A DNA stretch of 64,000 nucleotides from assembly GCA_009785505.1 (NCBI GenBank), contig WQWA01000002.1:1-64000 (forward strand). Reading direction: 5' to 3'. The stretch is from Bacteroidales bacterium (GTDB lineage: Bacteria; Bacteroidota; Bacteroidia; Bacteroidales; P3). Below are positions 1-7,789 of this stretch, piece after piece (positions within the stretch are counted from its first letter, which is position 1; each line of letters opens with the position of its first letter). Under the pieces are notes generated by a model. That model was not told the DNA's origin. It did not search any database and saw nothing but the letters and a program-made list of their open reading frames with translations. The translations under genes were made by a program, and so were the position numbers.

Positions 1-582
1 AAAAAAATTCTTGACGATGCGAATAAATTAGTCGAAAAAACTATTCGCGAAATCAAAGAATCCCAAGCGGAAAAGACTGCCACGCAAGCCGTTCGCAGTG
101 AAATGGAAAAAATGAAAGGCATCGTTGCTGACACAGCGAAAGGTGAAAGGCGAAAGGCGAAGGGTGAAAAACGTGAAAAAGACACTCGTAGGGGCGTATT
201 GCATACGCCCAACAACCCCGACGAAATTTCGTTCGAACAAAAATTGCAACAATTACAAGATGCGCTGAACGGCGGAACTCCCAAAAAGAAAAACAGATTC
301 GGCAGTATTTTAAGCGACATCAACATACGAAAATCCAAATTCAGCCCAAATTTAGACTTGCGTGGATTGAATGCGGAGGATGCGACAAACGCAACTTTAA
401 AATTTTTAGACGATGCCGTTTTGTTCAGCGAAAAACACCTGCAAATCCTGCACGGGCGTGGCGATGGCGTGCTTCGTCGAATCGTTCGCGATATTCTTGA
501 ACTCAACAAAGAGGTCGAACGCTTCAATTATGAACACATCGAACGTGGTGGTGACGGAATCACCGTTGTTGTGATGAAATAA
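1..582 (+). CDS. mutS2: Endonuclease MutS2, C-terminal part (5' end outside window)
   Basis: The frame is open from base 1, so the gene begins upstream of the window; about 193 residues are visible. The first ~45 residues are charged and helical, as in the region before the Smr domain of MutS2. The last ~85 residues are an Smr nuclease domain with the LDLRG motif and the HGRGDGVLR motif (usual form HGKGTGxLR). MutS2 acts on stalled or collided ribosomes and in recombination control. Between the helical region and Smr the protein carries a lysine/arginine-rich stretch encoded by AAAGG-type simple repeats (about bases 138-180) and by a 26-bp palindromic element (188-213) that adds RGVLHTPN in frame. 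Convergent with the acetate-CoA ligase gene, 17 bp away. Function is secure from the Smr motifs; the insertion is a local peculiarity. Confidence 0.9.
   Translation, partial: KKILDDANKLVEKTIREIKESQAEKTATQAVRSEMEKMKGIVADTAKGERRKAKGEKREKDTRRGVLHTPNNPDEISFEQKLQQLQDALNGGTPKKKNRFGSILSDINIRKSKFSPNLDLRGLNAEDATNATLKFLDDAVLFSEKHLQILHGRGDGVLRRIVRDILELNKEVERFNYEHIERGGDGITVVVMK
188..213 (+). repeat. 26-bp palindromic element inside mutS2
   Basis: GTAGGGGCG ... CGCCCAAC hairpin with inner arms GTATTGCATAC. Its exact reverse complement (26 of 26) is found at 43643-43668, inside another gene. The element is translated in frame and leaves mutS2 open. Confidence 0.9.
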
Positions 583-599
583 TTTGTTGAGGTCGAGAA

Positions 600-2654
600 T
601 TATTTTTCAATCCGAATTCGAGCATCTACAGCCACAACTTTTTGAGGCGAAGCCAAAAGCGGATTCAAGTCAAGTTCTTTGATTTCCGGTGCAACGGCAA
701 CCAATCTCGACAAACCTGCGACTACTTCTGCAAATTGGTCAATCGGAATTCCGGCTTGACCGCGAACGCCGTGCAAAATTTCGTAACCGTTCAATTTTTC
801 AATCATTGTTTTGCCGTCTTCAGCAGTTAACGGAGCCAAACCGCTTTGTACATCTTTCAAGACCTCGATAAAAATTCCGCCCAATCCGCAAAGAATGAGA
901 TGCCCGAAATTGTCTTCATATTTTACTCCTGCAAACAATTCAATTCCCGATAACATCGGCTGCATCAAAATTGCTGTCGTATCTTTGATTTGAATCATGC
1001 GCTCGAATTCTTTGGCAACGGTTTCTTCGTCTTTTACATTGAGAACAACACCTCCAACATCAGATTTATGAACGGGTCCGACGACTTTCATTACAACTGG
1101 AAAACCTAAGTTTTTCGCTTCTTTAATTGCGTCTTCTTTCGTTGTAACAACCGCTTCGCCTGCTCTCGGAATGTTGCAAGCATCAAGCAATGCCTGAATT
1201 TTTTCAGGCTCAATATAGCCGTCCGAACATTCGTCAATAATTTTGCGAATGGTTTTTGTATCTACTTTGCTCAAATCATCTTTCGATTCGGAAGGTTTTG
1301 GCGTGAAGAATACACGTCCCAAAGCAGTTCCAAACACAACTTCATCGGGGAAATTCACATTTCCTTTGTTCAAAAATTCCTCTACTTCTTCTTTTGCCGT
1401 GAGAGTTGAAGGCAAAATTGGATAGATTGGTTTTTTGCAAGTTTTCATTTTTTCGTCGAGCAATTTGTAAACGTCGAAAATTCTGGAAAGTCCCGGAGTT
1501 CCAAAGATTACAACCATGGCATCAACATCGAAATAGTTTTCGCAATAATCAATGATATCACCTAATTGTTGGGCTGTTCCCGTTGCTAAAAAATCGATTG
1601 GATTTGCAACCGACGAACCCGGAAAAAGTTTGGTCAAAAGTTCGTCTGCTTTTTCGCCTTCGATGTGCGGAACTTCCAAACCCGCTTTGGACAAGGCATC
1701 CGTGAGCATCACAGCCGGACCGCCGGCATGCGTAATCACAGCGATTTTTTTACCGTTCAATTCGTTATTTTGAAAAATTGAAGCCACCGAAATCAAATCC
1801 TGACGACCGTAACAACGCACGATTCCTGCTTTTTTGAACAACGCATCAACCGCCACATCAGAGTTTGCTAACGCACCGGTGTGCGAAGTTGCGGCACGAC
1901 TTCCGGCATCGGATGTGCCTGATTTTACAGCTGCAATTTTACAGCCTTTTTCGATTAACGAACGCGCTGCCTTTAGAAGTTTTTCCGGATTGTTAATCGT
2001 TTCGACATACAATAATTTTACAGGAGCCGAAGTTTCAGGATCGTAAGATTCATCAAGGTTTTCCAAGATCTCTTCAACACCGAGCTGTGCTGAATTTCCT
2101 ACGGAAAACACATTGGCAAATTTTAATCCGTTCGGAATTCCTGCTTCCATGATGAATACAGCAGTTGCGCCCGAACCGGAAATAAAATCACAACCTTTCG
2201 GATCCAATTTCGGAATCGGCAACGTAAAAATACTGTGATGATTTGGTGTTAGAATCCCCACACAATTTGGACCAATCAACGAACATTTCGCTTCGTTGCA
2301 CATCGCCACGATTTGGTCTTCCAAAACCTTGCCTTCTTCAGATTCTTCGCTAAATCCGGCAGAAAGAATAATGATGCCTTTGGTGTTTTTTTGTTTGGTT
2401 AAAACTTCAACCGTTTGTGGACAAAATTTTGCGGCGATGGCTAAAATCGCCAAATCGGTTTCCGGTAAATCCTCAACTTTTGAAAAACAAGAAATGCCTT
2501 GTATCTCGGTTTCTTTGGGATTTACAACATAAAGTTGTCCGGCAAAATTTCCGTCAATAATGTTTTTCAAAATTTTTCCGCCGGGTTTGGATACATCGTT
2601 GGACGCGCCGATTACGGCAATGCTTTTCGGATTTAGGAGTTGTTGGGTTATCAT
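600..2654 (-). CDS. ADP-forming acetate-CoA ligase (fused alpha and beta parts)
   Basis: 684 residues. Order of domains: N-terminal CoA-binding Rossmann domain (about 5-100, with VIGASND), succinyl-CoA-ligase-like domain with the phosphohistidine motif TSHTGALA (His258), and a C-terminal ATP-grasp domain (about 470-680) with VVMKVVGPVHKSDVGGV. The family converts acetyl- or other acyl-CoA with ADP and phosphate to acid, CoA and ATP, giving substrate-level ATP in amino-acid and sugar fermenters. The start chosen is ATG at 2654-2652: a longer frame runs to 2705, but the -7 box TATCTTTG (2671-2678) lies inside that extension, so it cannot be translated from this promoter. Single-gene unit. The acyl substrate range cannot be read from sequence. 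Confidence 0.9.
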   Translation of the reverse strand: MITQQLLNPKSIAVIGASNDVSKPGGKILKNIIDGNFAGQLYVVNPKETEIQGISCFSKVEDLPETDLAILAIAAKFCPQTVEVLTKQKNTKGIIILSAGFSEESEEGKVLEDQIVAMCNEAKCSLIGPNCVGILTPNHHSIFTLPIPKLDPKGCDFISGSGATAVFIMEAGIPNGLKFANVFSVGNSAQLGVEEILENLDESYDPETSAPVKLLYVETINNPEKLLKAARSLIEKGCKIAAVKSGTSDAGSRAATSHTGALANSDVAVDALFKKAGIVRCYGRQDLISVASIFQNNELNGKKIAVITHAGGPAVMLTDALSKAGLEVPHIEGEKADELLTKLFPGSSVANPIDFLATGTAQQLGDIIDYCENYFDVDAMVVIFGTPGLSRIFDVYKLLDEKMKTCKKPIYPILPSTLTAKEEVEEFLNKGNVNFPDEVVFGTALGRVFFTPKPSESKDDLSKVDTKTIRKIIDECSDGYIEPEKIQALLDACNIPRAGEAVVTTKEDAIKEAKNLGFPVVMKVVGPVHKSDVGGVVLNVKDEETVAKEFERMIQIKDTTAILMQPMLSGIELFAGVKYEDNFGHLILCGLGGIFIEVLKDVQSGLAPLTAEDGKTMIEKLNGYEILHGVRGQAGIPIDQFAEVVAGLSRLVAVAPEIKELDLNPLLASPQKVVAVDARIRIEK

Positions 2655-2670
2655 GTGCTTTGTTTTTTTG

Positions 2671-2678
2671 CAAAGATA
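2671..2678 (-). promoter_or_regulatory. -7 promoter element for the acetate-CoA ligase
   Basis: TATCTTTG on the minus strand, 17 bp before the chosen ATG; matches the Bacteroidetes TAnnTTTG box and decides the start codon. Confidence 0.75.
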
Positions 2679-2754
2679 CGAAAAATAATTGAGATTGTTT
2701 TTCATTTTTTGCTTTTTTGCAATAATATGATACTCAAATGAAAATGCTATTTAC

Positions 2755-2810
2755 AACTAAAAGATTAGTTATATAACTAAAAATTTAGTTGCATAACTAA
2801 AAAAATAGTT
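2755..2810. promoter_or_regulatory. Three-unit palindrome array (putative operator) before the double-thioredoxin gene
   Basis: Three 16-bp palindromes at 2755-2770, 2775-2790 and 2795-2810 (central one AACTAAAAATTTAGTT) separated by 4-bp spacers ATAT and GCAT, i.e. an exact 20-bp period. The last unit abuts the -7 box at 2812-2819, so a bound protein would cover the promoter. The same array is found at 35041-35076 and 47248-47303. Function as operator is inferred. Confidence 0.7.
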
Positions 2811-2811
2811 G

Positions 2812-2819
2812 TATATTTG
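2812..2819 (+). promoter_or_regulatory. -7 promoter element for the double-thioredoxin gene
   Basis: TATATTTG directly after the palindrome array and 33 bp before the ATG at 2852. Confidence 0.7.
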
Positions 2820-2851
2820 TGGTGGTCGAAATTCTAAAACTAAAAAAAATC

Positions 2852-4186
2852 ATGAAAAAACTTATTGTATTTCTATTGCTTTGTTCCGTGTATTTTTCGT
2901 ACGGACAAAGACCCGCTGCAGGAAATCCCGAACGTGTAGCAATTGTGCAAGGCCGAATTATTCCAATGGAGCAGATGGGCCAACTCAGACTAAATGATCT
3001 CGGAGGTGCACCTCGTATACACATGGGAATTTCCGAGGAAAAAAGAGATAGTTTGATAGAAATATTCGGCGACATCCTTCCACCTAAAGAGCTTATAATG
3101 TATATCGAGGTTGTACCTTTTACAGAAGAGCAACAAGTGGCGAGAGGAGAAGTCGGGTCAGGTGAACCTATTGTTATAAGTCCTGATGTTAGTGGGCCTA
3201 TTGTTGTAAGGCGTGGACCTGGCGGTGAGCCTATTGTTGCGAGAGGCGAATCCGGAGAACCTATTACTGTGCGTGAACATCGTGTCGCAGGAACCGGTGG
3301 TCAAATGCCAGCAAGCCTGACAAGCCTCTTTCCCTTTGAGGTCGGTGAAAAAGTCCCCGATTTTACGCTAAACGATGTAGATGGAAACCCGTTTACGCTT
3401 TCATCACTTCGAGGTCAATATGTAGTTTTAAGTTTTTGGGGAACGTGGTGTGGACCTTGTATCGCAGGCATGCCCCAGTTGAAAGAAGTTTACGAAACCT
3501 ACAAAGGGCTTGTTCATTTTGTCGGTGTTGCATCTCGCGAGAGGTCGGCTGAAGTTTGGCGTCAGACTGTTGTTGAACGTTTTGAACTGCCGTGGATAAA
3601 CGTTATTGACGAGGCGGATGATGTTACTACAAAATATGGCATAGGATTTTGGCCTACACAAATTCTTGTTGATTCCGAAGGGCGGTTTGTAACATTCGCT
3701 CTTAATGCAAGTATGCTTTCGATGGTACTTGAAAATACGCTTGGTGGACGAGGCACTCGAAGTGTTGCTGTGGGTGATAAAGCTCCCGATTTTACGTTGA
3801 ATGATGTGAATGACAACCCATTTACGTTTTCATCGCTTCGAGGTAGATATACTCTTGTGTATTTTTGGGGAACGTGGTGTGTGCCTTGTATCAGAGGTAT
3901 TCCGCGAATGAAGGAATTTTACCAACAACATCAGCACAACATAGATATTGTTGGTGTGGCAACTCGTGAAAGAGATGTTGAATCTTGGCGATCAGAGGTT
4001 AAGCGTTTGGAATTGCCGTGGATAAATGTTTTTAACGATAGTGTATCGGCTGTTCACGAAAAATACGATGTAGGTGGGTTTCCAACCTTGTTTCTTGTCT
4101 CGCCTGACGGAACGGTTTTGTTGCGTCACATGGGAGGAAACGTTGGAAATTTTTACGAACAGGTTGAAAACATTATCGGACAATAG
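2852..4186 (+). CDS. Exported protein with two TlpA-like thioredoxin domains
   Basis: 444 residues. The ATG at 2852 starts a signal peptide (MKKLIVFLLLCSVYFSYGQ); an upstream in-frame ATG at 2819 overlaps the -7 box and is rejected. After a ~140-residue region of unknown fold, ending in Gly/Pro-rich imperfect repeats of the form GEPIVxxxGxSG, come two AhpC/TSA-TlpA type thioredoxin folds (about 165-300 and 305-444), each with an intact redox pair: WGTWCGPC (Cys200, Cys203) and WGTWCVPC (Cys343, Cys346). The two domains share long blocks such as GDKAPDFTLNDV and LPWINV, so they arose by internal duplication. Likely a periplasmic thiol-disulfide reductase; partners unknown. Its promoter is overlapped by the three-unit palindrome array, which suggests regulation shared with iorAB and rnf. 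Confidence 0.85.
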   Translation: MKKLIVFLLLCSVYFSYGQRPAAGNPERVAIVQGRIIPMEQMGQLRLNDLGGAPRIHMGISEEKRDSLIEIFGDILPPKELIMYIEVVPFTEEQQVARGEVGSGEPIVISPDVSGPIVVRRGPGGEPIVARGESGEPITVREHRVAGTGGQMPASLTSLFPFEVGEKVPDFTLNDVDGNPFTLSSLRGQYVVLSFWGTWCGPCIAGMPQLKEVYETYKGLVHFVGVASRERSAEVWRQTVVERFELPWINVIDEADDVTTKYGIGFWPTQILVDSEGRFVTFALNASMLSMVLENTLGGRGTRSVAVGDKAPDFTLNDVNDNPFTFSSLRGRYTLVYFWGTWCVPCIRGIPRMKEFYQQHQHNIDIVGVATRERDVESWRSEVKRLELPWINVFNDSVSAVHEKYDVGGFPTLFLVSPDGTVLLRHMGGNVGNFYEQVENIIGQ

Positions 4187-4203
4187 CAGTTGCATTTTTA
4201 AGT

Positions 4204-4237
4204 CGCTGGCGCGGACGTCCTCGTCCGTGCCGATGCA
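4204..4237 (+). repeat. Palindromic element, CGCTGGCGCGGACG family
   Basis: CGCTGGCGCGGACG, CCTCGTCCGTGCC and GATGCA; near-identical to a copy inside nspC at 31405-31436. Lies between the thioredoxin gene and the next promoter. Confidence 0.85.
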
Positions 4238-4258
4238 ACATAATTTAAACATTTTTCG

Positions 4259-4266
4259 TATCTTTG
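4259..4266 (+). promoter_or_regulatory. -7 promoter element for the DUF2520-type gene
   Basis: TATCTTTG only 10 bp before the GTG start, implying a very short leader. Confidence 0.7.
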
Positions 4267-4276
4267 CAAAAAACTT

Positions 4277-5020
4277 GTGACTTTGAACATTGTTATTCTC
4301 GGAAACGGAAATGTAGCAACGCACCTCTCTGAGGCTTTGCTGAATGCGGAGTACAGCGTTTTGCAACTTTGGAAACGCGGCGAAAGCTTGCGCAATGCAG
4401 ACCTGTATTTTATTGCCGTGAGCGATGATTCTATTGAGGAAGTAGCAAAATTAATCCCGGAAAACAAACCTTTTGCACACACTTCCGGAAGTGTAAATTT
4501 AGCGAAAGGCGGGGTGTTTTATCCGCTTCAAACGTTTTCAAAAGATGTTGAGGTGGATTGGAAAAATGTTCCGATTTTAATTGAATATAATGACGTAGAG
4601 ACGCAATACATTGCGTCTCTACACGAAATCGCAAAAAAAATCAGCAACAACGTACAAGTCGTAGATGCCGAAAAACGCCTGCAATTTCATCTTTCAGCCG
4701 TGTTTGCCTGCAATTTCACCAATCATTTATGGACGATCTCCGAAGAATTATTGAACGAAAAAAATCTTTCTTTCGATTTGCTGAAACCGCTGATTTATCA
4801 GACTGTTCAGAAAATAGAAAACCACTCTCCAAAAAATGTTCAAACGGGTCCTGCCATTCGAAATGATTTGAAAACATTGGAAAAACATCGGGAAATACTG
4901 CGTAGCTCGGGCGCTTCGGCAGGCTCAGCGTCCGTAGTTCCGGTGGCTGAGCTTGTCGAAGCCACCGAGATTTACGATGTTTTGACCAAATCCATACAAA
5001 ACACTTATGGTTCGCATTGA
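4277..5020 (+). CDS. Rossmann-like / DUF2520 domain protein
   Basis: 247 residues. N-terminal NAD(P)-binding-type fold (ILGNGNVATHLSEALL, residues 5-20), then a DUF2520-type helical C-terminal domain (KRLQFHLSAVFACNFTNHLW). Family members resemble 6-phosphogluconate/ketopantoate reductases, but the substrate is not established. The start is GTG at 4277 (TTG at 4283 is an alternative); no ATG exists between the -7 box and the conserved glycine motif. Two palindromic elements are embedded in frame: 4595-4622, adding roughly VETQYIASLH at residues 107-116, and 4901-4969, adding roughly residues 209-231 near the C-terminus. The stop overlaps the start of the S4-domain gene by 14 bp, so the two are co-translated. 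Confidence 0.8.
   Translation: MTLNIVILGNGNVATHLSEALLNAEYSVLQLWKRGESLRNADLYFIAVSDDSIEEVAKLIPENKPFAHTSGSVNLAKGGVFYPLQTFSKDVEVDWKNVPILIEYNDVETQYIASLHEIAKKISNNVQVVDAEKRLQFHLSAVFACNFTNHLWTISEELLNEKNLSFDLLKPLIYQTVQKIENHSPKNVQTGPAIRNDLKTLEKHREILRSSGASAGSASVVPVAELVEATEIYDVLTKSIQNTYGSH
4595..4622 (+). repeat. 28-bp palindrome inside the DUF2520-type gene
   Basis: Perfect hairpin arms GTAGAGACGCAA and TTGCGTCTCTAC around ATACA-type centre. Related to the intergenic element at 28576-28604. Translated in frame. Confidence 0.9.
4901..4969 (+). repeat. Composite palindromic element inside the DUF2520-type gene
   Basis: Contains CTTCGGCAGGCTCAGC and then a 25-bp hairpin (4942-4966) with arms GGTGGCT / AGCCACC. 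The hairpin matches the reverse complement of 49600-49624 with one difference. Confidence 0.85.
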
Positions 5021-5381
5021 TAAATATCTTTGGGCGGTTCGCCAATATAAAACTCGAACGATGGCAGGTGATGCTTGTCGTGGCGGAAAAATTAAACTCA
5101 ATGGAATGTCCGTGAAAGCCTCTCGTGAACTAAAAGTTGGCGATATTATTGAAGTTGCAACACCCGGATTAGTTAAAAAAATCAAGGTTTTAGAGTTACT
5201 CAACAATCGTGTCGGTGCTCCGAAAGTATCGGAATATATGGAAGACTTGACACCTCAAGATGTTATTGAGCAAGCCAAATTGGTTCGTCAGACGAATTAC
5301 GAAAAACGCGACAGAGGCATTGGACGCCCGACCAAACGCGATCGCCGGGATATTGAGGCGTTGAAAAAATATTTGATGTGA
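5007..5381 (+). CDS. S4-domain RNA-binding protein (Hsp15/HslR-like)
   Basis: 124 residues. The S4 domain spans about residues 2-60, with the typical opening RIDKYLWAVRQYKTRT and the KASRELKVGDIIEV strand; the tail is basic (RDRGIGRPTKRDRRDIEALKKYL). Hsp15 binds free 50S subunits carrying nascent chains after translational abort; this is the likely role here. The gene starts with ATG inside the last codons of the upstream DUF2520-type gene (14-bp overlap) and ends before a rho-independent terminator at 5408-5440. Confidence 0.85.
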   Translation: MVRIDKYLWAVRQYKTRTMAGDACRGGKIKLNGMSVKASRELKVGDIIEVATPGLVKKIKVLELLNNRVGAPKVSEYMEDLTPQDVIEQAKLVRQTNYEKRDRGIGRPTKRDRRDIEALKKYLM

Positions 5382-5400
5382 CTTCGACTCTGCCAGTCAC
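5379..5400 (+). repeat. Small inverted repeat at the end of the S4 gene
   Basis: GTGACT / AGTCAC arms around an 10-bp loop; the stop codon of the S4 gene (TGA, 5379-5381) is in the left arm. Directly followed by the terminator hairpin. Confidence 0.5.
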
Positions 5401-5407
5401 CGAAGCC

Positions 5408-5440
5408 GGTCGTTGAGCGGAGCCGAAACGACCTTTTTTT
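5408..5440 (+). terminator. Terminator after the S4 gene, built from a repeat element
   Basis: Arms GGTCGTT / AACGACC (5408-5433) followed by seven T. The loop GAGCGGAGCCGA resembles repeat elements at 34492-34513 and 49632-49652, so a mobile palindrome appears to serve as terminator. Confidence 0.7.
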
Positions 5441-6935
5441 ATTCTCCAACAACAGCTTTGCGGATACCTTCGTCAACCAAAATCCGTCCGCAATGTTCAC
5501 AAACCAAAATCTTTTTGTGCAATTTGATTTCTGCCTGACGTTGTGGAGGAATCTTATTGAAACAACCGCCGCAAGCATCACGCTCAACAACCACAACCGC
5601 TAATCCGTTGCGTGCATTGTGACGAATTTTGTCGTAAGAAGCAATCAAACGTTGCTCTACTTTTTTCTTGTGCTCGTCAGAGACTTTCAATAATTCCTTT
5701 TCTTCGATTTCGGTTTCTGCAATAATTTCGTTCAATTCGGCTTTTTTGGCAGCTAAATCCTGCGTGCGTTCTTCAAATGTTTCTTTAACAGTTTCAAGGT
5801 CGGCTTTCTTTTGTTCGAGCTGCCAGTTCGCTTCTTTGATGCGTTTGTCTTGAAGCTGAATTTCCAGACTTTGGAACTCAATTTCCTTGTTTAGAGATTC
5901 ATATTCACGATTATTACGAACTTTACTTTGTTGCGCCTCGTATTTTTTGATTGCGTCTCGAGCCTCTAAAATTGCAGCTTTTCGATCAACAACTTGTTGT
6001 TCGAGTTCTTCAATCTCTCCTTGAAATCTGTTCAAACGTGTTTCCAAACCGGCAACTTCATCTTCAAGGTCTTGTACCTCAAGAGGCAATTCTCCGCGAA
6101 TGATACAAATTTTGTCGATTTGAGAGTCGATGAGTTGCAATGAATACAATGCGGTCAGTTTTTGTTCGATGCTGTAGTCCCCGGTGTCCATACTGGCGTT
6201 TGAAATAGAGGCTTTGGCTTTTTCGATGGTTTCTTTCATAAGGTTAAAATCTAATTCGGTCGTAAAATTAAATGCGTTGGTTATTTTTGGTTTTTCTGTT
6301 TTTTTTGCAATAGGTTTTGCCGCTGCCTTTTTCTCCACAGGTTTGATCACCTTTTTTGGAACAGACTTTACAACTTTTTTTGGTTGAGGTTTTGCCTTAA
6401 CAACAGTTTTTTTGACAGTGGTTTTTTTTGCGGCAACTTTTTTCGCAATGGGCTTAGTTGTTTTCTTAACGACAGGTTTTGCTGTTGTTTTTTTTACCGG
6501 AGTTTTTTTGACAATGGGCTTTACAGCTTTTTTTGGAGCAGGCTTAACAGTTTTTTTAGGTTGAGGCTTTGCTTTTGCAACGGTTTTCTTTGTTGTAACT
6601 TTTTTTGGAACTACCTTTTTCACAGGAGCTTTTTTCGCAACTACTTTTTTTGGAGCAGGTTTTACTTTTGCCGCTACTTTTTTTACTGCAATTTTTTTTG
6701 GAGCAACCTTTTTCACAGGAGTTTTTTTCGCAATGGGCTTAGTTGTTTTCTTAGCAGCAGGTTTTGCTGTTGCTTTTTTTACCGGAGTTGCTTTTTTTGG
6801 AGCAGGTTTTACAACCTTTTTTGGAGCGGATTTAACTGCTTTTTTTGCTGCTTTAGCAACAGGCTTTTTTGCAACCACTTTTTTTACAGGGGCTTTCTTT
6901 GCCGTAGCCTTTTTTGGTTTTGTTTTTGCTGACAT
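5439..6935 (-). CDS. Coiled-coil C4 zinc-ribbon protein with a histone-H1-like Lys/Ala/Pro-rich N-terminal tail
   Basis: 498 residues. Residues 1 to about 210 are almost only K, A, P, V and T in repeats such as KKTTKPIAKK and PVKKVAPKK, resembling histone H1/Hc1 tails and strongly basic. Residues ~240-430 form a long coiled coil (LEDEVAGLETRLNRFQGEIEELEQQ), and the end has a C4 zinc ribbon: CGGC about 20 residues before CEHC. The last two parts match the CT398/CdsZ-like zinc-ribbon family. Start ATG at 6935 (an ATG two codons earlier at 6941 is equally possible). It lies 11 bp after the Nif3-like gene, a common neighbour in Bacteroidetes. Role is unknown; the tail suggests nucleic-acid binding, which is inference. 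DNA of the tail is highly repetitive and could vary in length. Confidence 0.8.
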   Translation of the reverse strand: MSAKTKPKKATAKKAPVKKVVAKKPVAKAAKKAVKSAPKKVVKPAPKKATPVKKATAKPAAKKTTKPIAKKTPVKKVAPKKIAVKKVAAKVKPAPKKVVAKKAPVKKVVPKKVTTKKTVAKAKPQPKKTVKPAPKKAVKPIVKKTPVKKTTAKPVVKKTTKPIAKKVAAKKTTVKKTVVKAKPQPKKVVKSVPKKVIKPVEKKAAAKPIAKKTEKPKITNAFNFTTELDFNLMKETIEKAKASISNASMDTGDYSIEQKLTALYSLQLIDSQIDKICIIRGELPLEVQDLEDEVAGLETRLNRFQGEIEELEQQVVDRKAAILEARDAIKKYEAQQSKVRNNREYESLNKEIEFQSLEIQLQDKRIKEANWQLEQKKADLETVKETFEERTQDLAAKKAELNEIIAETEIEEKELLKVSDEHKKKVEQRLIASYDKIRHNARNGLAVVVVERDACGGCFNKIPPQRQAEIKLHKKILVCEHCGRILVDEGIRKAVVGE

Positions 6936-6946
6936 AACCATTTATT

Positions 6947-7717
6947 TTATCGGTAGAATACCGGATTATTATTTGTTTTTGTTTTCACGATTACAAGGTT
7001 AGGGAAATTTTTGGAAATTTCCGAATATAAAATATCAACAGCGAATTGTTCAGTTTCAAAATGTCCGGCATCTACTAGTAAAAGCGGCGTATTTATTGTG
7101 TGATATTCAAAATGTTTGAAATCTGAACTAACGTATGTGTCAGCATTTTGGGCGATTGCATCTTCTCTTAATTCTGAGCCGCCGCCACCGCACAAAGCCA
7201 CAGTTTTTATTGGTTTTCCTGACAACCTCGAGTGTTTTACAAACGGAATTTGACATGTTTTTTTTACTAAATCCAAAAAAACTAGCTCGCTTAAAGCGGT
7301 TTCAAATTCGCCTACAACACCCATTCCATAATTTTCGTCTACAGCATTTTTTTTCAAAGCACGGAGATTTTTTAATCCGAGTTTTTCGCCCAAAATCGTG
7401 CTTACGCCAAAATGTGCAGAATCTATATTTGTGTGTGCACAGTAAACGGCAATTTTGTTTTGAATGGCTTTGTAAACGAGGCTGTTTGTGTAAATTTTTT
7501 TCAAACCGAAGAAAATCATCGGGTGATGCGAGATAATCAAATCACATTTTTCGGAAATAGCCTCTTGTAGAACATCTTCTGTAATATCCAAGCACAATAA
7601 AATTTTACTCACGTCATCATCCGGATGACCCACCAAAAGCCCGCAATTATCCCAACTTTCCTGAATATTCAGCGGAGCGATAGTTTCGATGCATTTCGCA
7701 ATTTCGGAAATTTTCAT
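6947..7717 (-). CDS. Nif3-like dinuclear metal-centre protein (GTP cyclohydrolase I type 2 homologue)
   Basis: 256 residues, the short form of the family without the PII-like insert. Metal ligands are visible: SHHPMIFFG (two His, around residues 65-70), HTNIDSAHFG, and the C-terminal DAGHFETEQ. Function in cells is not settled for this family. The ATG at 7717 is chosen: the frame extends upstream to 7870 but crosses its own -7 box at 7741-7748 and the divergent promoter. First gene of a two-gene unit with the zinc-ribbon gene. Confidence 0.9.
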   Translation of the reverse strand: MKISEIAKCIETIAPLNIQESWDNCGLLVGHPDDDVSKILLCLDITEDVLQEAISEKCDLIISHHPMIFFGLKKIYTNSLVYKAIQNKIAVYCAHTNIDSAHFGVSTILGEKLGLKNLRALKKNAVDENYGMGVVGEFETALSELVFLDLVKKTCQIPFVKHSRLSGKPIKTVALCGGGGSELREDAIAQNADTYVSSDFKHFEYHTINTPLLLVDAGHFETEQFAVDILYSEISKNFPNLVIVKTKTNNNPVFYR

Positions 7718-7740
7718 GTGCGATTGAACGTTGTATTTTG

Positions 7741-7748
7741 CAAAGATA
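7741..7748 (-). promoter_or_regulatory. -7 promoter element for the Nif3-like gene
   Basis: TATCTTTG on the minus strand, 23 bp before the ATG; part of a divergent promoter region with the GH3 gene. Confidence 0.75.
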
Positions 7749-7761
7749 CGAAAAAAAATCG

Positions 7762-7769
7762 TATATTTG
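7762..7769 (+). promoter_or_regulatory. -7 promoter element for the GH3 gene
   Basis: TATATTTG, 20 bp before the ATG at 7790; divergent from the Nif3-like promoter. Confidence 0.75.
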
Positions 7770-7789
7770 TACAAAATTTTACGAAAATC

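Noticed and set aside
2755-2810. Possible CRISPR array from regularly spaced repeats (also at 35041 and 47248)
   Set aside because: Spacers are only 4 bp and themselves repeated, units are 2-3, and no cas gene is near; operator-like array is a better reading.
6384-6932. Long plus-strand frame opposite the histone-like tail (Cys/Phe-rich)
   Set aside because: It is the complement of Lys/Ala/Pro repeats; composition is an artefact and it has no promoter or family match.
5439-6935. Eukaryotic-like histone acquired by transfer
   Set aside because: The tail is low-complexity Lys/Ala/Pro repeat as also found in bacterial Hc1/AlgP-type proteins; no globular histone domain is present.
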